Origin: Lentinus brumalis
Lineage: Eukaryota > Basidiomycota > Agaricomycetes > Polyporales > Polyporaceae
Assembly: GCA_001792895.1 (NCBI GenBank)
Contig: MARA01000004.1
Span: 62,001 to 126,000 of the forward strand
Reading direction: 5' to 3'
DNA: 64,000 bases
A program made the position numbers and the translations under genes. Under the pieces are notes generated by a model. It saw nothing but the letters and a program-made list of their open reading frames with translations, did not search any database and was not told where the DNA came from. The first letter of the stretch is position 1. The number at the start of each line of letters is the position of its first letter. Positions 1 to 10,191 of the stretch are shown piece after piece.

Positions 1-2274
1 GAGTTCCACTCGTACGAGGGTGTGTCGGTGCGATCTGATAGCTGCTTGTCAAGGTAGGGAATCTCGATGCTGGACAGAACATCGTGATCCAACAGCCCAA
101 GCATCTCAATCTCATGCATCTTGGCACGAGATACGAATCTACGGGCCACGTAAGTTCAGCCGATCTAGCAGTCAGATGTCCGAAAGACTTACCGGTCCCT
201 ACGAAACGGGAGATCCATCTGTCTGTCCCAGAAGGTGATCGGCATCCAGAACGGCTCCCACCAGAACAACTCTGCCTCTCGAAGGCCGCTCTCGCCACTG
301 CCACTCGTATCTCCACCCCAGAGTGGGTCAATTGCACGCGACCCGTACTTGGGTACTTCCGTTCTTGCGTCTGGTTCGGCCCCTTTGAAGCAGAATATCG
401 GCGACTGGTGCAGAGGGGGCTTCGCCAGAGATACGAGGTCCACCGCAAAACCCTGATCGAGCACGCGCGTTGTCGTCAGCCTAAGCAGCTGCTTCGACAC
501 TCGGAAGTAGCCCGTTCCCGGCGTGATGACAATCGTGGCAGAGCCGGTAAGTGAAAGTGAACGGTCGATGTAGTGTGCCTCCGTTGGATTGAGACCCAGG
601 TTGAGCGCCTCCAGCAGGGGCCCATCGTGCGCGTATGACAGCTGGCCTACCAAGCGAACGTGGTCGTGCGCGCCGAGCCCGTCTGGTCCACAGGAGCGGT
701 GAAAGTGGTGTGCAAGGAGAATGTCGCGCTGAAACGCCCAGAAGGAGTCCTTCAGTGATACCAGCGTGGGTTTCCAGTCATACAGGACTTCGAGGTCGGT
801 GATGACCTTGTAGAAATCCTTGTACCAGCGATCCTCTTCGTCCCTCCGCAGTGGACCCGCTGCGTAGTCGATCTCGGACGCGTCGTAGTATACGCGCGAG
901 ACGAGGACGATGGTCACAATGTGATTGGTGTTCGTCTCCTTCCACCTGTCGAAGAGCGCAGGGAGGAACGAGTGGACAATCTTCTCGTTGTAGCGCTCGC
1001 CATCTCCGGCAAACTCCCATAGCTCGCGGCATATTTGGATGAAGATTGTCACCTTTGCTGACAGCGAGCGGTAGACGACCTTCGTTGCTGGTGAGACATA
1101 CGCTGCAGAAACCTGAGACCCAGTGAGCAGGCATATACGACGATACTTCGGTCATTTACCTTTTGACCATCGATGTACAACGTCTGCACCTTCGCCGCAA
1201 TGACCCCGATGAATGACACTTGCTGTTCGACGTACAGACATTGGCCGACGAGGTCGCGACCGAGCCGCCACATGTCGTTCCGTCCGAGGTACTGGTCTTG
1301 GAACACAAACTCCACATAATCTGCGCTGAATTGGTCCTTGTCCACCTATGACGCGGTCAGCGCCATCCCTCCGAGCAATAATAACCAAAGAAAACAAGAA
1401 ACATCTCGCATCCGCTTCAACGGGTGGACGGGTCAAACTGAGTCCTTCGCTTCATCGAACCCGTGCGGGAGCCCGGCTGCACTGGCGGTTCAGTCGCGAG
1501 CTCTGGGTCCTCTGACATGCTAGCAACCAAGACATAAGACGTGAGGTATGTCCCTCAGCGAGTACCATTTGCAGTCAGGTGCGACGCGGCAGGAGAATAA
1601 GGGAAGACAACAAAAGAGTCTGATTCTCCGATGAATTATCACTTCCATGCTTCTCGCAACGACTCAGCTTCCGCTCGTGCGCAGATACGAGAGGAAGCGG
1701 AGGTACTTGGTCAATAGACAACACAGGGAAGTCCGTCCAGCCCACTGGCCGTAACTGGGCAATCTTGTGTCCATAGTGGCAGCGTCACCCGGTTGACCGC
1801 GCTTCGAGCGAGATGGATATAATCAACATACGGGAATAACGACTCACCTTGGTCAAGGTAACCTCACTATTGCTCCTCAAGCCAAACGTTTCGAGGACAG
1901 GTCTCGGAAGGGATATCTTCGCATACTCTCAGCCTTCCCGCACTGAGGCTTGAATGAGCACGTACCTGAAGCTGGTGCTTGACGTTGATGTCCTCCGTCG
2001 GGACCACGAACAGGAACCCAGGTGCATGCTCCGGCACCGGCGACGTGATGCAGATCAGGTCTCCCTCCTGAACTCCGGGCCAGTGTTTATGGTTGAGTTT
2101 GACTGTCGTAGTGACGGGTTCGTTCACCCACGCGGTGAGTATCCGAGAGTCACCAATCTTCAACGGCGGCGCTGGTATGGTGATGGAGTTCGCGAGAGAC
2201 GTATTTCCGTAGGCAGATTGGACAGTGTTGGACCGTTTGCGTCCGACAGGTGCTTGCGAGTCGGGGCGCGACAT
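1..2274 (-). CDS. IML1: Iml1/DEPDC5, GATOR1 (SEACIT) complex subunit, 5' part
   Basis: Iml1 is the scaffold and GAP subunit of GATOR1/SEACIT, which shuts off TORC1 at the vacuole when amino acids are short. Minus-strand exons read 2274-1966, 1916-1848, 1345-1160, 1112-193 and 138-1. All junctions are GT..AG and keep frame, giving about 540 N-terminal residues; the rest lies beyond the window edge. Family stretches are clear: the N-terminal HKHWPGVQEGDLI block, VEFVFQDQYLGRNDMWRL, VTIFIQICRELWEFAGDGE, and further on SLKDSFWAFQRDIL. The ATG at 2274 begins the conserved N-terminal region and no better in-frame start precedes it. Introns 1, 3 and 4 are 47-54 bp, but intron 2 (1346-1847) is 502 bp and holds no recognisable element. 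Identification rests on recalled family sequence. Fully confident on family, slightly less on the start. Confidence 0.93.
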
Positions 2275-2519
2275 TCCAGTAGAAGTTATGGACCGACGGA
2301 GGAGAAAGACATGAGTACAGCGGCCACGCCGGTCAAAGACACGTCGAGGAGGTCGGACGAAGCGTGCTCGTCGACCGAGACGTTGAGGAGATGTTCAGCA
2401 AGGTTCAGCATTAGTACGAGCCGAACTTCGCGAGTCGATCCAATTATTTAAGCACGTGCGGTTCAGTTGTAGTTCCGTCTCAGTTTGCAACTTTCAAATT
2501 CCTTCGAGCTTCATCTCCT

Positions 2520-3042
2520 CCTGCCTGGCTCATGGAAGAAGCAGAGAACGCGGATACAGATACAGATATGCTACAGGTATGTGTTCATCAGGCACCAAGG
2601 ACCAGCCTAGCAGTGATCTGTTGACCCGCGCGTAGAAGGACCAAGGTTGATTAGCTAAGTATTCAGCACTCTTCATTGCCGATCTATTCACCACCTTCGC
2701 CAGCGATTTTCGCAGCTTGGAGCGAACTGGCGAAGCCTGCAAGATGCCAGATATGGTTTACTTACGCTCGGATTGCCACTGCGGTGAATCTTTCGGCGGC
2801 GGCTGGCAGGACTGGCCGCCGGAGATGGACGCATGCATCGTCATGGCGTTGGTGAAATTGTCGGTCTCCACAATAAGCGGTGAGTACGACTGACAAACTG
2901 CCAGCCTGAGTTGTCGCTGAGTAGTACAGCCGACCGGGGACCCGCTTTCGGTGTGGTGCCATGAGTCTAAGTATTGCGATATTCCCGCGTCAGTACGTCC
3001 TCCTACTCGACGGCTCAAGTACGAGTCCAGCTCATGAATCAT
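2520..3042 (-). other. Weak coding signal downstream of a hypothetical gene
   Basis: Two short open stretches lie here on the minus strand, at 3042-2758 and 2742-2530. Between them is a near-consensus donor (GTAAGT) and acceptor (TTGCAG) only 29 nt apart (2742-2770). They could be 3' exons of the upstream hypothetical gene or chance open frames. I recognise no domain. The region just upstream, 2275-2520, is the 5' flank of IML1 and holds an AT-rich patch near 2440-2452 that could be promoter. Confidence 0.22.
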
Positions 3043-3096
3043 GTTACAGAAAATGTGGCTACTGATACAACGGGTTATATGTCTACCTGAGGCGTC

Positions 3097-4415
3097 CTAG
3101 TGGTCTCGCGACCCGCGCCTGAGGTTCGCTAGCATGGCGTACTTGTTGCTCGCAACACTGATCACCGAGGATTTATCAGCATCCTTCCCATGTGGTTTCC
3201 GGGGCTTGAACTTGCTGCTCGCAGCACTGATCACCGAGATTAGATCAACGTCCCTCCCAAGTGGTTTTCGGGGCTTGGATTCCGACAGGATGAACTGGCG
3301 AAGCGCATAATGAGATGTCGTTCGGCAAGCAAGGTACGCTTCACTTACACCCTCCGGGTCGTGGAGTGCTTTTGTGACCGTTGCTAAAGAGGGGCATTGC
3401 TCCGATCGCTGCGATATGCCGGGGTTAGTGGGCTTCGTTCTGGACAGGAGCAGAGTGCGTACGTCTCGCCAGTTCGTGCGGTCCGCGCCTCCCCCGCTGC
3501 GGTTCGTTTCAATCGAGCGGAACGACTGGTACGTCTGGCCCGACGCGGCGGAGGCACCCGTGCGCGCTGTGTTCGCAGAGTCCATCGTGTACCCTGTGCG
3601 CCCCGAACGGAGGGACGCACCAGTGGCTGCCTTTTCCTGTGGATGCGCATCAGAGATCACGAATTCAGCGAGCGGGCGAACAGCTCGGACTTACAGCCTT
3701 TGCGAGCTCCTTTTCCCTGGTCTTCATGTGTTTCTGTCTCCCGTGTCAGTCACGCTGCGTGGCACATAGCACTGCAGCTCACCAAGCATGCTCGCGCGCT
3801 CCACGCCGCAAACTTGGGGTCCTCGCACTTCGCGGCCCACTCCGCCTTCTTGGCCTCGCACACATTGCGAAGTTTCTCCATTGCATTTTGGCCGAAAGTA
3901 CAAGGACACTCTGGAGGATCGCCCTTCTGCCGCTCGGGCCATCGATTGATCAGCGGTCTCTCGCTCTTGAATTCCCAAGCGAAGACGAACGCATTGTCAA
4001 TGTCCCATGCCGGCAGGGAGTGACAGTGTTCGGAGTTGTCGCAGCGGTCACGGAGTATGGGGAAGGAGAAGAACCTGAACAGCTCAGGAAGGGTGTCCAA
4101 CGACGTCTTTCCCCAGCTCGTAGTGAGGCAGACTTTCTCATTGGCCTTGCGATGGGTTGTGTTGTGATCTTCCATGACGACGCAAGGCCGGATCTTCTTG
4201 GTCGCCTTTTCCCTCAACTGAAGGCGAACGGCAGCCTCTTTGCATCGTGCGTACAAGGGTCTGTCCGCTATTTCCCTGTGGTGGAGGATGTTGAATACAG
4301 CAGCATAGATGGATTCCTGAATGGAGTAGACATCGCCAGCGATGATCTCGTTGTTATGACTACGAGGTACTGGCCCGTCGTCACATGCTGAGTGTGCACC
4401 AGTCCACATTGACAT
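3097..4415 (-). CDS. Hypothetical protein with repeat-containing low-complexity tail
   Basis: A long first exon (4415 down to about 3760) encodes a globular, Trp- and Cys-containing region with blocks such as KIRPCVVMED, CLTTSWGKT and PLINRWPERQ. These resemble a lineage-expanded basidiomycete family of unknown function that I know only as hypothetical proteins. A downstream exon (about 3650-3380) is Ser/Thr/Gly-rich. A probable intron (about 3350-3294, GTGTAAGT..GCCAG) leads to the last exon, which carries two 23-residue repeats sharing PRKP and SVISVAS and ends at 3097. The junction around 3650-3760 is not settled: at least two acceptors are possible and one gives a different frame for the tail. 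The ATG at 4415 is the most economical start; an in-frame opening extends upstream to 4670. No function can be assigned. Confidence 0.55.
3142..3279. repeat. Two-copy 69-bp tandem repeat
   Basis: Positions 3142-3210 and 3211-3279 are direct 69-bp repeats, roughly 80% identical by eye, each starting CTTG[TC]TGCTCGCA. They lie in the last exon of the minus-strand hypothetical gene. Being a multiple of three, they duplicate 23 residues without shifting the frame. Confidence 0.85.
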
Positions 4416-4923
4416 GTTAGAAAGTGGCAGAGGGAGGGGCGGGGTGTTGCGGGAAATGTCTGTATTGTCCGCCTGTGTAGATGTAGCACTATGATATAGC
4501 TTACAGATCCATGTCTCTTCCACGCGCACCTCATCTGACACAAAGACCTGCACGCAGAACCTGCAGGCTCTAGCGGGTGCACGACAACATGTATTGTAGT
4601 TCATGCATCGAGCGGGCGCTGGTGGTACACACGGGCACAAACAACGCCAAATATGACGAGAACAAGGCACGGGTCATCATGACGACGGGAGGCTCGCTTA
4701 CGCTCTTTTGTTCTTGTGCTCGCAATGTTCTTCATCTGCTTTCGTGGCCCTTGCATTGCGGTCAAATCATGAACAGGGCATCAGGCTCTGTCCGACACGA
4801 TAGAGAACTCCCTCGCTGACCCCCCGACCCGCTTCGCCACTTTCAGCTCACCCAAGCCTTACGATCGCCGCCTGTCAGCGGCCAGCCCATCTGCGTTACT
4901 GATCAGTGCTGCATTCTTCAAGT

Positions 4924-6167
4924 ATGAATAAAGAGCCAGAGGAAGGGACCTTCGCGGTCATTCGCATGGATCCCGTGGCGACGGTACAACACCTGAACGA
5001 TCCAGAGGCGCTACGGGCTGCCCAGGCAATGTCTCCTCAGACATATCTGGTCTATCTGGACTGCGTATGTGCTCAGTGTTCTCAACACTCGGATGCACCA
5101 CTGACTGCCCAACCTTTTTGTGACGACAGCACAATCCACTCCCTGTCTGGGGTACGAAACCATGGCACGGCTTCACCATATATCCGATTGGACCGTCCCT
5201 CCGCGCGGCCAACGAGGACGAATGCCTTACTCCCGAGATGTGCACCCCGATCTTCCCCAATGACAGTCATCCGGAGCACCGTGTTCCCATACGAACCGAA
5301 CCCCCTTCCCCTTTGACAAGTGCTTCCTCTGGTCCGCGGCCGATATAGACATTCGCGTCTGCCCGCGAGCAGAGGGGTTTGAACTCAAGAAGGCCACTCG
5401 CCTACCGACTCGCCCTGTCAATGAACAAAGGCGGTGGCTCCAGTATGAGGAGGAGGATCGGGTCCGACAGCGTACTGCACAAGAAGCGCGTCAGCCCGAG
5501 CTTCATACCGACTCAAGTGCTCAAGACGACACGAATTCTGTGTCTACGAGGAAGTCAGCCTATTCTGGCAGCATCATCGCATCGACCGATTCTGTCGATA
5601 CGGCTGCAGAGATGGCGCGCCGCTTTGCGGACCCGGAAGAGACCCCGGAGATTCATCCGCTCTGTCACCTGTGGTGCGATGTGGCTGCCAATCTCAAGCA
5701 AGACGACATTCCGAGCCCCGCTGACCTGTTCGAGGAGCGCGACACAATTGTTCGGTGAGTCTCAAACATCCCACATCAACTGTGCATGAGACTGACTTCG
5801 CTGTCAGCATCATCCGAGAGGCCAGGAGTCGAGATCCGAATCTTCCTCCGCTGCCGGTACCACATAGATACGGCAGCACAGGGTCGCTCTCATCGGTGTC
5901 ATCCCTCGTGTCCTCGCAAGACTCAGAGCTAGTCCCGCAGCCGGGCTCAAAGCTAGACTCGACGCCAGACTCGACACCAGACTCTCAACCGGATACAAAC
6001 CCAAGACGTGAGCAGGCTTGTCCCCTTATTTGCGGTCCATGTCGGAGGGACTGACTATCATTGTGCTGTATTCCTGATTAGGCTTCCGCCCATGCAAATT
6101 GCTACGCAAGGTCGGATTCCGCGTCCGGAGTCTATTCCGTATACCCTACATCGTCGTGTGGCCATGA
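4924..6167 (+). pseudogene. Tandem-array copy 1, frameshifted (unknown polypore family)
   Basis: This is a four-exon paralog of the intact gene at 6965-8218. Exons are 4924-5064, 5130-5754, 5808-6007 and 6082-6167, all GT..AG. The N-terminus (FAVIRMDPVATVQHLND), the Trp-rich core (PVWGTKPWHGF), the HPLCHLWCD block and the C-terminus FRPCKLLRKVGFRV are all shared. Around 5300-5316 this copy has 20 nt where copy 2 has 21, so one base is missing in exon 2 and the frame is lost. The total of 1052 coding nt is one short of 351 codons, which independently confirms a single-base loss. Everything downstream is otherwise well kept, so the lesion is recent or a sequence error. Function is unknown. Confidence 0.75.
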
Positions 6168-6964
6168 ACGCGGCGCGTCCTATCACTACTCCGATCATCA
6201 CAGCGGGTACATATGTAGTGGATCAGTCACTCGTGCCGCTCCCGTTGTGGCGTCCCGAAGCCATCATCATCATGTCCTTTACGCATATATGACGACCGAT
6301 TTGTTGTCATTGTCTGCCGTGCACAAACTTGCGCGACCTGGGAGTCGATGTCGTGTTCTGAATTGGACAGCAGTGACGAGTAAGTACGTTCCTAGAGAGT
6401 CCCCACCATGCGGAGGGTTGCTGAGAAGTGAGATGCTCATTGTGTGGGAGGAGGCTAGGTGCTTGCCATTCGCAGCGGCTGCGCCGGTCAAGTTGAACAT
6501 GTCGAGGACGTTGGACGAAGCGTGTTCGCGTGTGATCGAGGGCGCTCGACACGGTCCGGCTACTCCACCAGGGGCCCGGAGCCGCCGCAGACGCGTCTTG
6601 CTCTCTTCCAGCTCTTCTCATCCGAGTCTCTTCTCTCTCGCTCTCTCGACTTGCCGCTACATAGCCTCAACCTGCTCCGCGTACATGACCTGCGTTAATT
6701 TTGCCAAACTAGATGAGAACAAGGCGTTTCAATGTCATCATGGCGACGCGCTCGCTTAAGTACGCGCTTTTGTCTTTGTGCCCGCTATGTCCCAGCTATA
6801 GTCTTTGCGGAGGTCGCCTTCTCGCATCATGAAGAAGGTGACATCCCCTGCTCGAGTCCCCTCCTCCGTCAACACTGCAGCCTTGCACCATCTCCTGCGC
6901 CATCCTCAGCTGTGAGCCTTGCCATTCAAGCTGCCTCATCGTTGATCATCCGACATAGTTCAAG

Positions 6965-8218
6965 ATGCCAAGTGCAATCTATATGCCTAGGGAGGACGCG
7001 TTCGCGGTTATTCGCATGGATCCCGTGGCAATGGTACGACACTTGAACGATACTGAGGCGCTCCGAGCGGCAGAAGCCATGGTCCCTCGCTCGTATCTTG
7101 TCTACGTCCACACGGTATGTCTCCTCCCCACTCGCAATTTTGATCGACGGACTCATAAATATGTCGTCACAGCACCATACGCTCCCTGTCTGGGGTCCGA
7201 AGCCATGGTATAGCTTCGACATATATCTCGTTGGACCGTGCCTCTCATCCCCGGACCAGGAAGAGTGCATAACTCTCGATATGTGTGTACCCATCTTCCC
7301 CAACACCAGTCATCCGGAAGGCCGTATACCTGTACGAACGGAGCCCTCGTTTCCCTTCGACAACTGCTTCATCTGGTCCTTGCCTAACCTGGAGATTCGT
7401 GTCTCCCCTCGAGAAGAGGGCTTCGATTGGGACGAGACCACCCGACTGCCCACGGGACCCGTGGATGAGCGCTCGCGTTGGCTCGACTATGAGGGGGAAG
7501 ATCGAGTTCGGCAGCATACCGCACGACAAGCGCGTCAGCAGCCCGACGTTGTCCCCAATCCGCACACCTCTAAAGAAGTATCGCAGTCGCATCCCACTCC
7601 TCCTGTCGACCGTTCTCATCGCGCCGAAACCGCCATTTCTCCACGTGCTGAAGATGAGACAAGCTCCATATCTGCAGGCAAGTCGGCCTATTCTTGCAGT
7701 ATGATCGCATCAACGGATTCCATCGACTCGATGACGGAGCTGGAGCGCCTCTTTGCGGACCCGGAGGAGAGCCCGGAGCTGCATCCGCTCTGCCACCTCT
7801 GGTGCGACCTCTCTACCACCATCAAGCAAGACGGGATCCCGAGCCCCCTGCTCTTCCTTGAAGAGCGGGATGCGATCATTCGGTGAGTGGTTCTACAGGC
7901 TCCACGCTCCCTATCACTCACTGCGCTGTCAGGATCATCCGAGAGGCCAGGGCTCGAGATCCCACTCTTCCTCGGTTCTCAGTACCCGAAGATCTAGGCA
8001 GCACAACATCGGTAGGATCCCGCGAGTGGGGCGAAGACTCCGAGCCAGATCCCGAACCCCAATCGAAGCCCAGACGTGAGTCGGCCCCTTCCTGCATATT
8101 CGTCCCGGCACTGAGCAAGGCTGGGTGATAAGGCTTCCGCCCGTGTAAGTTGCTGCGCAAGGTCGGCGCGCACATCCAGCATCTGTTTCGTATACCATAC
8201 ATCCTCGTGTGGCCATGA
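6965..8218 (+). CDS. Tandem-array copy 2, intact hypothetical protein (362 aa)
   Basis: Exons 6965-7114, 7173-7882, 7933-8075 and 8133-8218 join in frame to 363 codons. The N-terminal 50 residues (FAVIRMDPVAMVRHLND) are followed by a Trp-rich block (LPVWGPKPWYSF), a polar linker, a conserved HPLCHLWCDL segment followed by IKQDGIPSP, and a basic C-terminus rich in Arg, Phe and Trp (FRPCKLLRKVG). No signal peptide or membrane span is seen. I recognise the family only as hypothetical in polypore-like fungi. The 5' flanks of copies 1 and 2 are also similar (shared GATGAGAACAAGGC-like segments near 4665 and 6715), so the duplicated unit included the promoter. The unit spacing is 2041 bp. Confidence 0.8.
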
Positions 8219-8427
8219 GCACGCAATAATTGTTATGTCTATGCATTGTGGTAGTTTCGCATGGGAAGTGCCACGAAACCGCTCGTGCACCTCTCCGCTC
8301 TCAATTGTTGCGTCCCGCGTCGTCAGCATCAAAATGTTGTGCACGTATATACGACGATTAACTTGCTGCTCTTCGATGCGGCGCACGCGCGGCGTTTTTC
8401 TCCACATCATGCCCTCGCGTCGGTATT

Positions 8428-8561
8428 GCGGACGGGCCATTGGAGAGCCCCGAGTGTCACCCGCTCTGCCACAGGTTCTGGACCGACGTCGCCATCCACA
8501 TCAAGCAGGACGAGATCCCGAGCCCTGTACATCAACTTGAAGAACACGACGCGATCCTCCG
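8428..8561 (+). pseudogene. Tandem-array copy 3, 3'-exon remnant
   Basis: The reading from 8428 gives ADGPLESPECHPLCH and then IKQDEIPSPVHQLEEH, matching the end of exon 2 of copies 1 and 2 (SPELHPLCHLW, IKQDGIPSP). It ends at the same phase-2 CG|GTGAG donor. No N-terminal exon or later exons follow, so this is a truncated third unit of the array. The flanking sequence near 8340 also resembles the 3' flank of copy 1 near 6283. Confidence 0.6.
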
Positions 8562-8912
8562 GTGAGACTGCATACGTAGGATTATTGACATCTGCATGCG
8601 TCGCCTGGCCCGGCCCTCTGTTATCGCGCGGCGCCTTGCGTACGCTGGAACCGACATCAGGACCTATCACGACTCACCAAACGCATGGTCCGCGGACCGC
8701 GGCATGGAGATTCTGAATGGAGAGTCGCAGGAGGAACACCGACCAAGCTGTATGGCATGGGCGCCGGCGCGACCACTCAAGTCTCACGAGGTGTTCCTCA
8801 AAAGCTGCGAGGGCAGAGAGGAGGCCAGAATCGCCCATTTCCCCGGATCTGCGCGTCCATTGCCCAGAAACTCCTTCCGCAAGACACTCATCCACTCACT
8901 TGTTTTACCGAA

Positions 8913-9644
8913 ATGAGGGCGTACGCTGTACTTGCTGCGCTTGCTGCTGGTGAGTGAGGTTTGTTGCGCCTGCATCGTGTAACATACTCACTCAGACCTG
9001 GCTGCAGTTGCCGCAGCAGAGACCACCCTTTTCATCCCCGGCTTCGACCCGCAGCAGATCACTGCAGACGTCGAGGGGGTGGACGCCTCGGGCCATACGA
9101 CCTACCGCTTCGGACCAGGTCTGACGAGCGGGTCGTTCACCGAAGTACCTGGTATCGAAGGTTCCGGTGAGCATGCTCTTTCCCCGGTCCCGTGAGTGGT
9201 CAGCGCGGCGTAGTAGTAGTAAGCTCACGGAATGCACTTCTTGCAAGCCACGCTCGTCGCAGGAGCCACCGACGCACACGTCGTATGGAACAACCCCGAG
9301 CTCGGCATCTCTATCTCGGAAGACTGTGGCATCTCCGGCAGCACCGCGCTCTGCACAGTCGTCGCGTTTGCGGAAGGGTCGCTCCAGTCCGACACCGTCA
9401 CCGAGCCTGCGTCTGGTTTCGTGGTGCAGGGAAACACGGCGACGCCGACGCCGACGGGTGCTCCTTCAAGCTCAAGTACGGACACGACCCGTCCGCAGGC
9501 TCCGCTCTTACTTCGGGCCCTTCCGCAACGAGCTCAGGCGCGTCTCCGACCCAGACCGGGAAGGACAACAGTGTGGCAGCAATGGGCTCGTCGATGGTCC
9601 TTTCGTTGGGTGTTGCTGGCTTGGTATCTGCTTTCGTCCTTTGA
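8913..9644 (+). CDS. Small secreted GPI-anchored cell-wall protein
   Basis: The gene starts at ATG 8913 with a hydrophobic signal sequence (MRAYAVLAALAADLAAVAAA) interrupted by an intron at 8950-8995. Exon 2 (8996-9166) carries FIPGFDPQQITADVEG and exon 3 (from 9248) carries TLVAGATDAHVVWNN, as in common basidiomycete extracellular proteins of unknown role. The C-terminus is a Ser/Thr/Pro linker and a classic GPI signal ending GVAGLVSAFVL at 9644. The frame must change between the body and the GPI tail. Removing 9476-9498, a 23-nt GT..AG segment, restores it exactly (194 codons); otherwise one base is missing in the linker. Product about 193 aa, surface-attached. Domain calls are confident, the last junction is not. 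Confidence 0.75.
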
Positions 9645-10191
9645 GGGTCGGGGTGATCATGGGGCTTCAAAAGGTTACTTAGCGCGCTTCTTTGTCTCCA
9701 CTGTGGAATACGTACAAAGTAGCAAGTAACTGTACTCGACGTTCCCCGGCCCGAGGTTTATGGTATTGGATGATGCCCACTTCGTGGTTGTTGACCATGT
9801 CTGATGATTCCTAACAAAGTTCAGTATTCAAGCTGCACAAATAACGTCGGCGACGAGGACGTACACGTGACAGCAGGGAGATCTACGGATCGAGGTTTGA
9901 AGGTCGGTAGCGAGTCGTAGTGTACATGCTCAGTTGCAGTCGTGATAGCAACCAAAGTGACGAGTACAACATGACACATAGCATTAGGTTGATAAGGCTA
10001 CAGAAAGGGTGCAAGTAGGCATGAAACACTACACAAAACGTACAGAATCGTGAATGCATGAAGTCCGTCAAGAAATCGTGACTTGTAACTGATACTTTTC
10101 ACAAGAAAAGGAGCCAGTGGGGTCAATGCGAGCAGAGTCCATGTCATGGCAATGCGGGATGCAGTGGCCATGAGATATGAGAGATGGGAAC
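9645..10191. other. Convergent intergenic spacer
   Basis: This is the 3' space between two converging genes. No open frame, RNA gene or repeat is supported. Confidence 0.7.

Noticed and set aside
84..554. Plus-strand open frame across the start of the window
   Set aside because: It is the antisense shadow of IML1 exons 4-5, which have clear family sequence on the minus strand.
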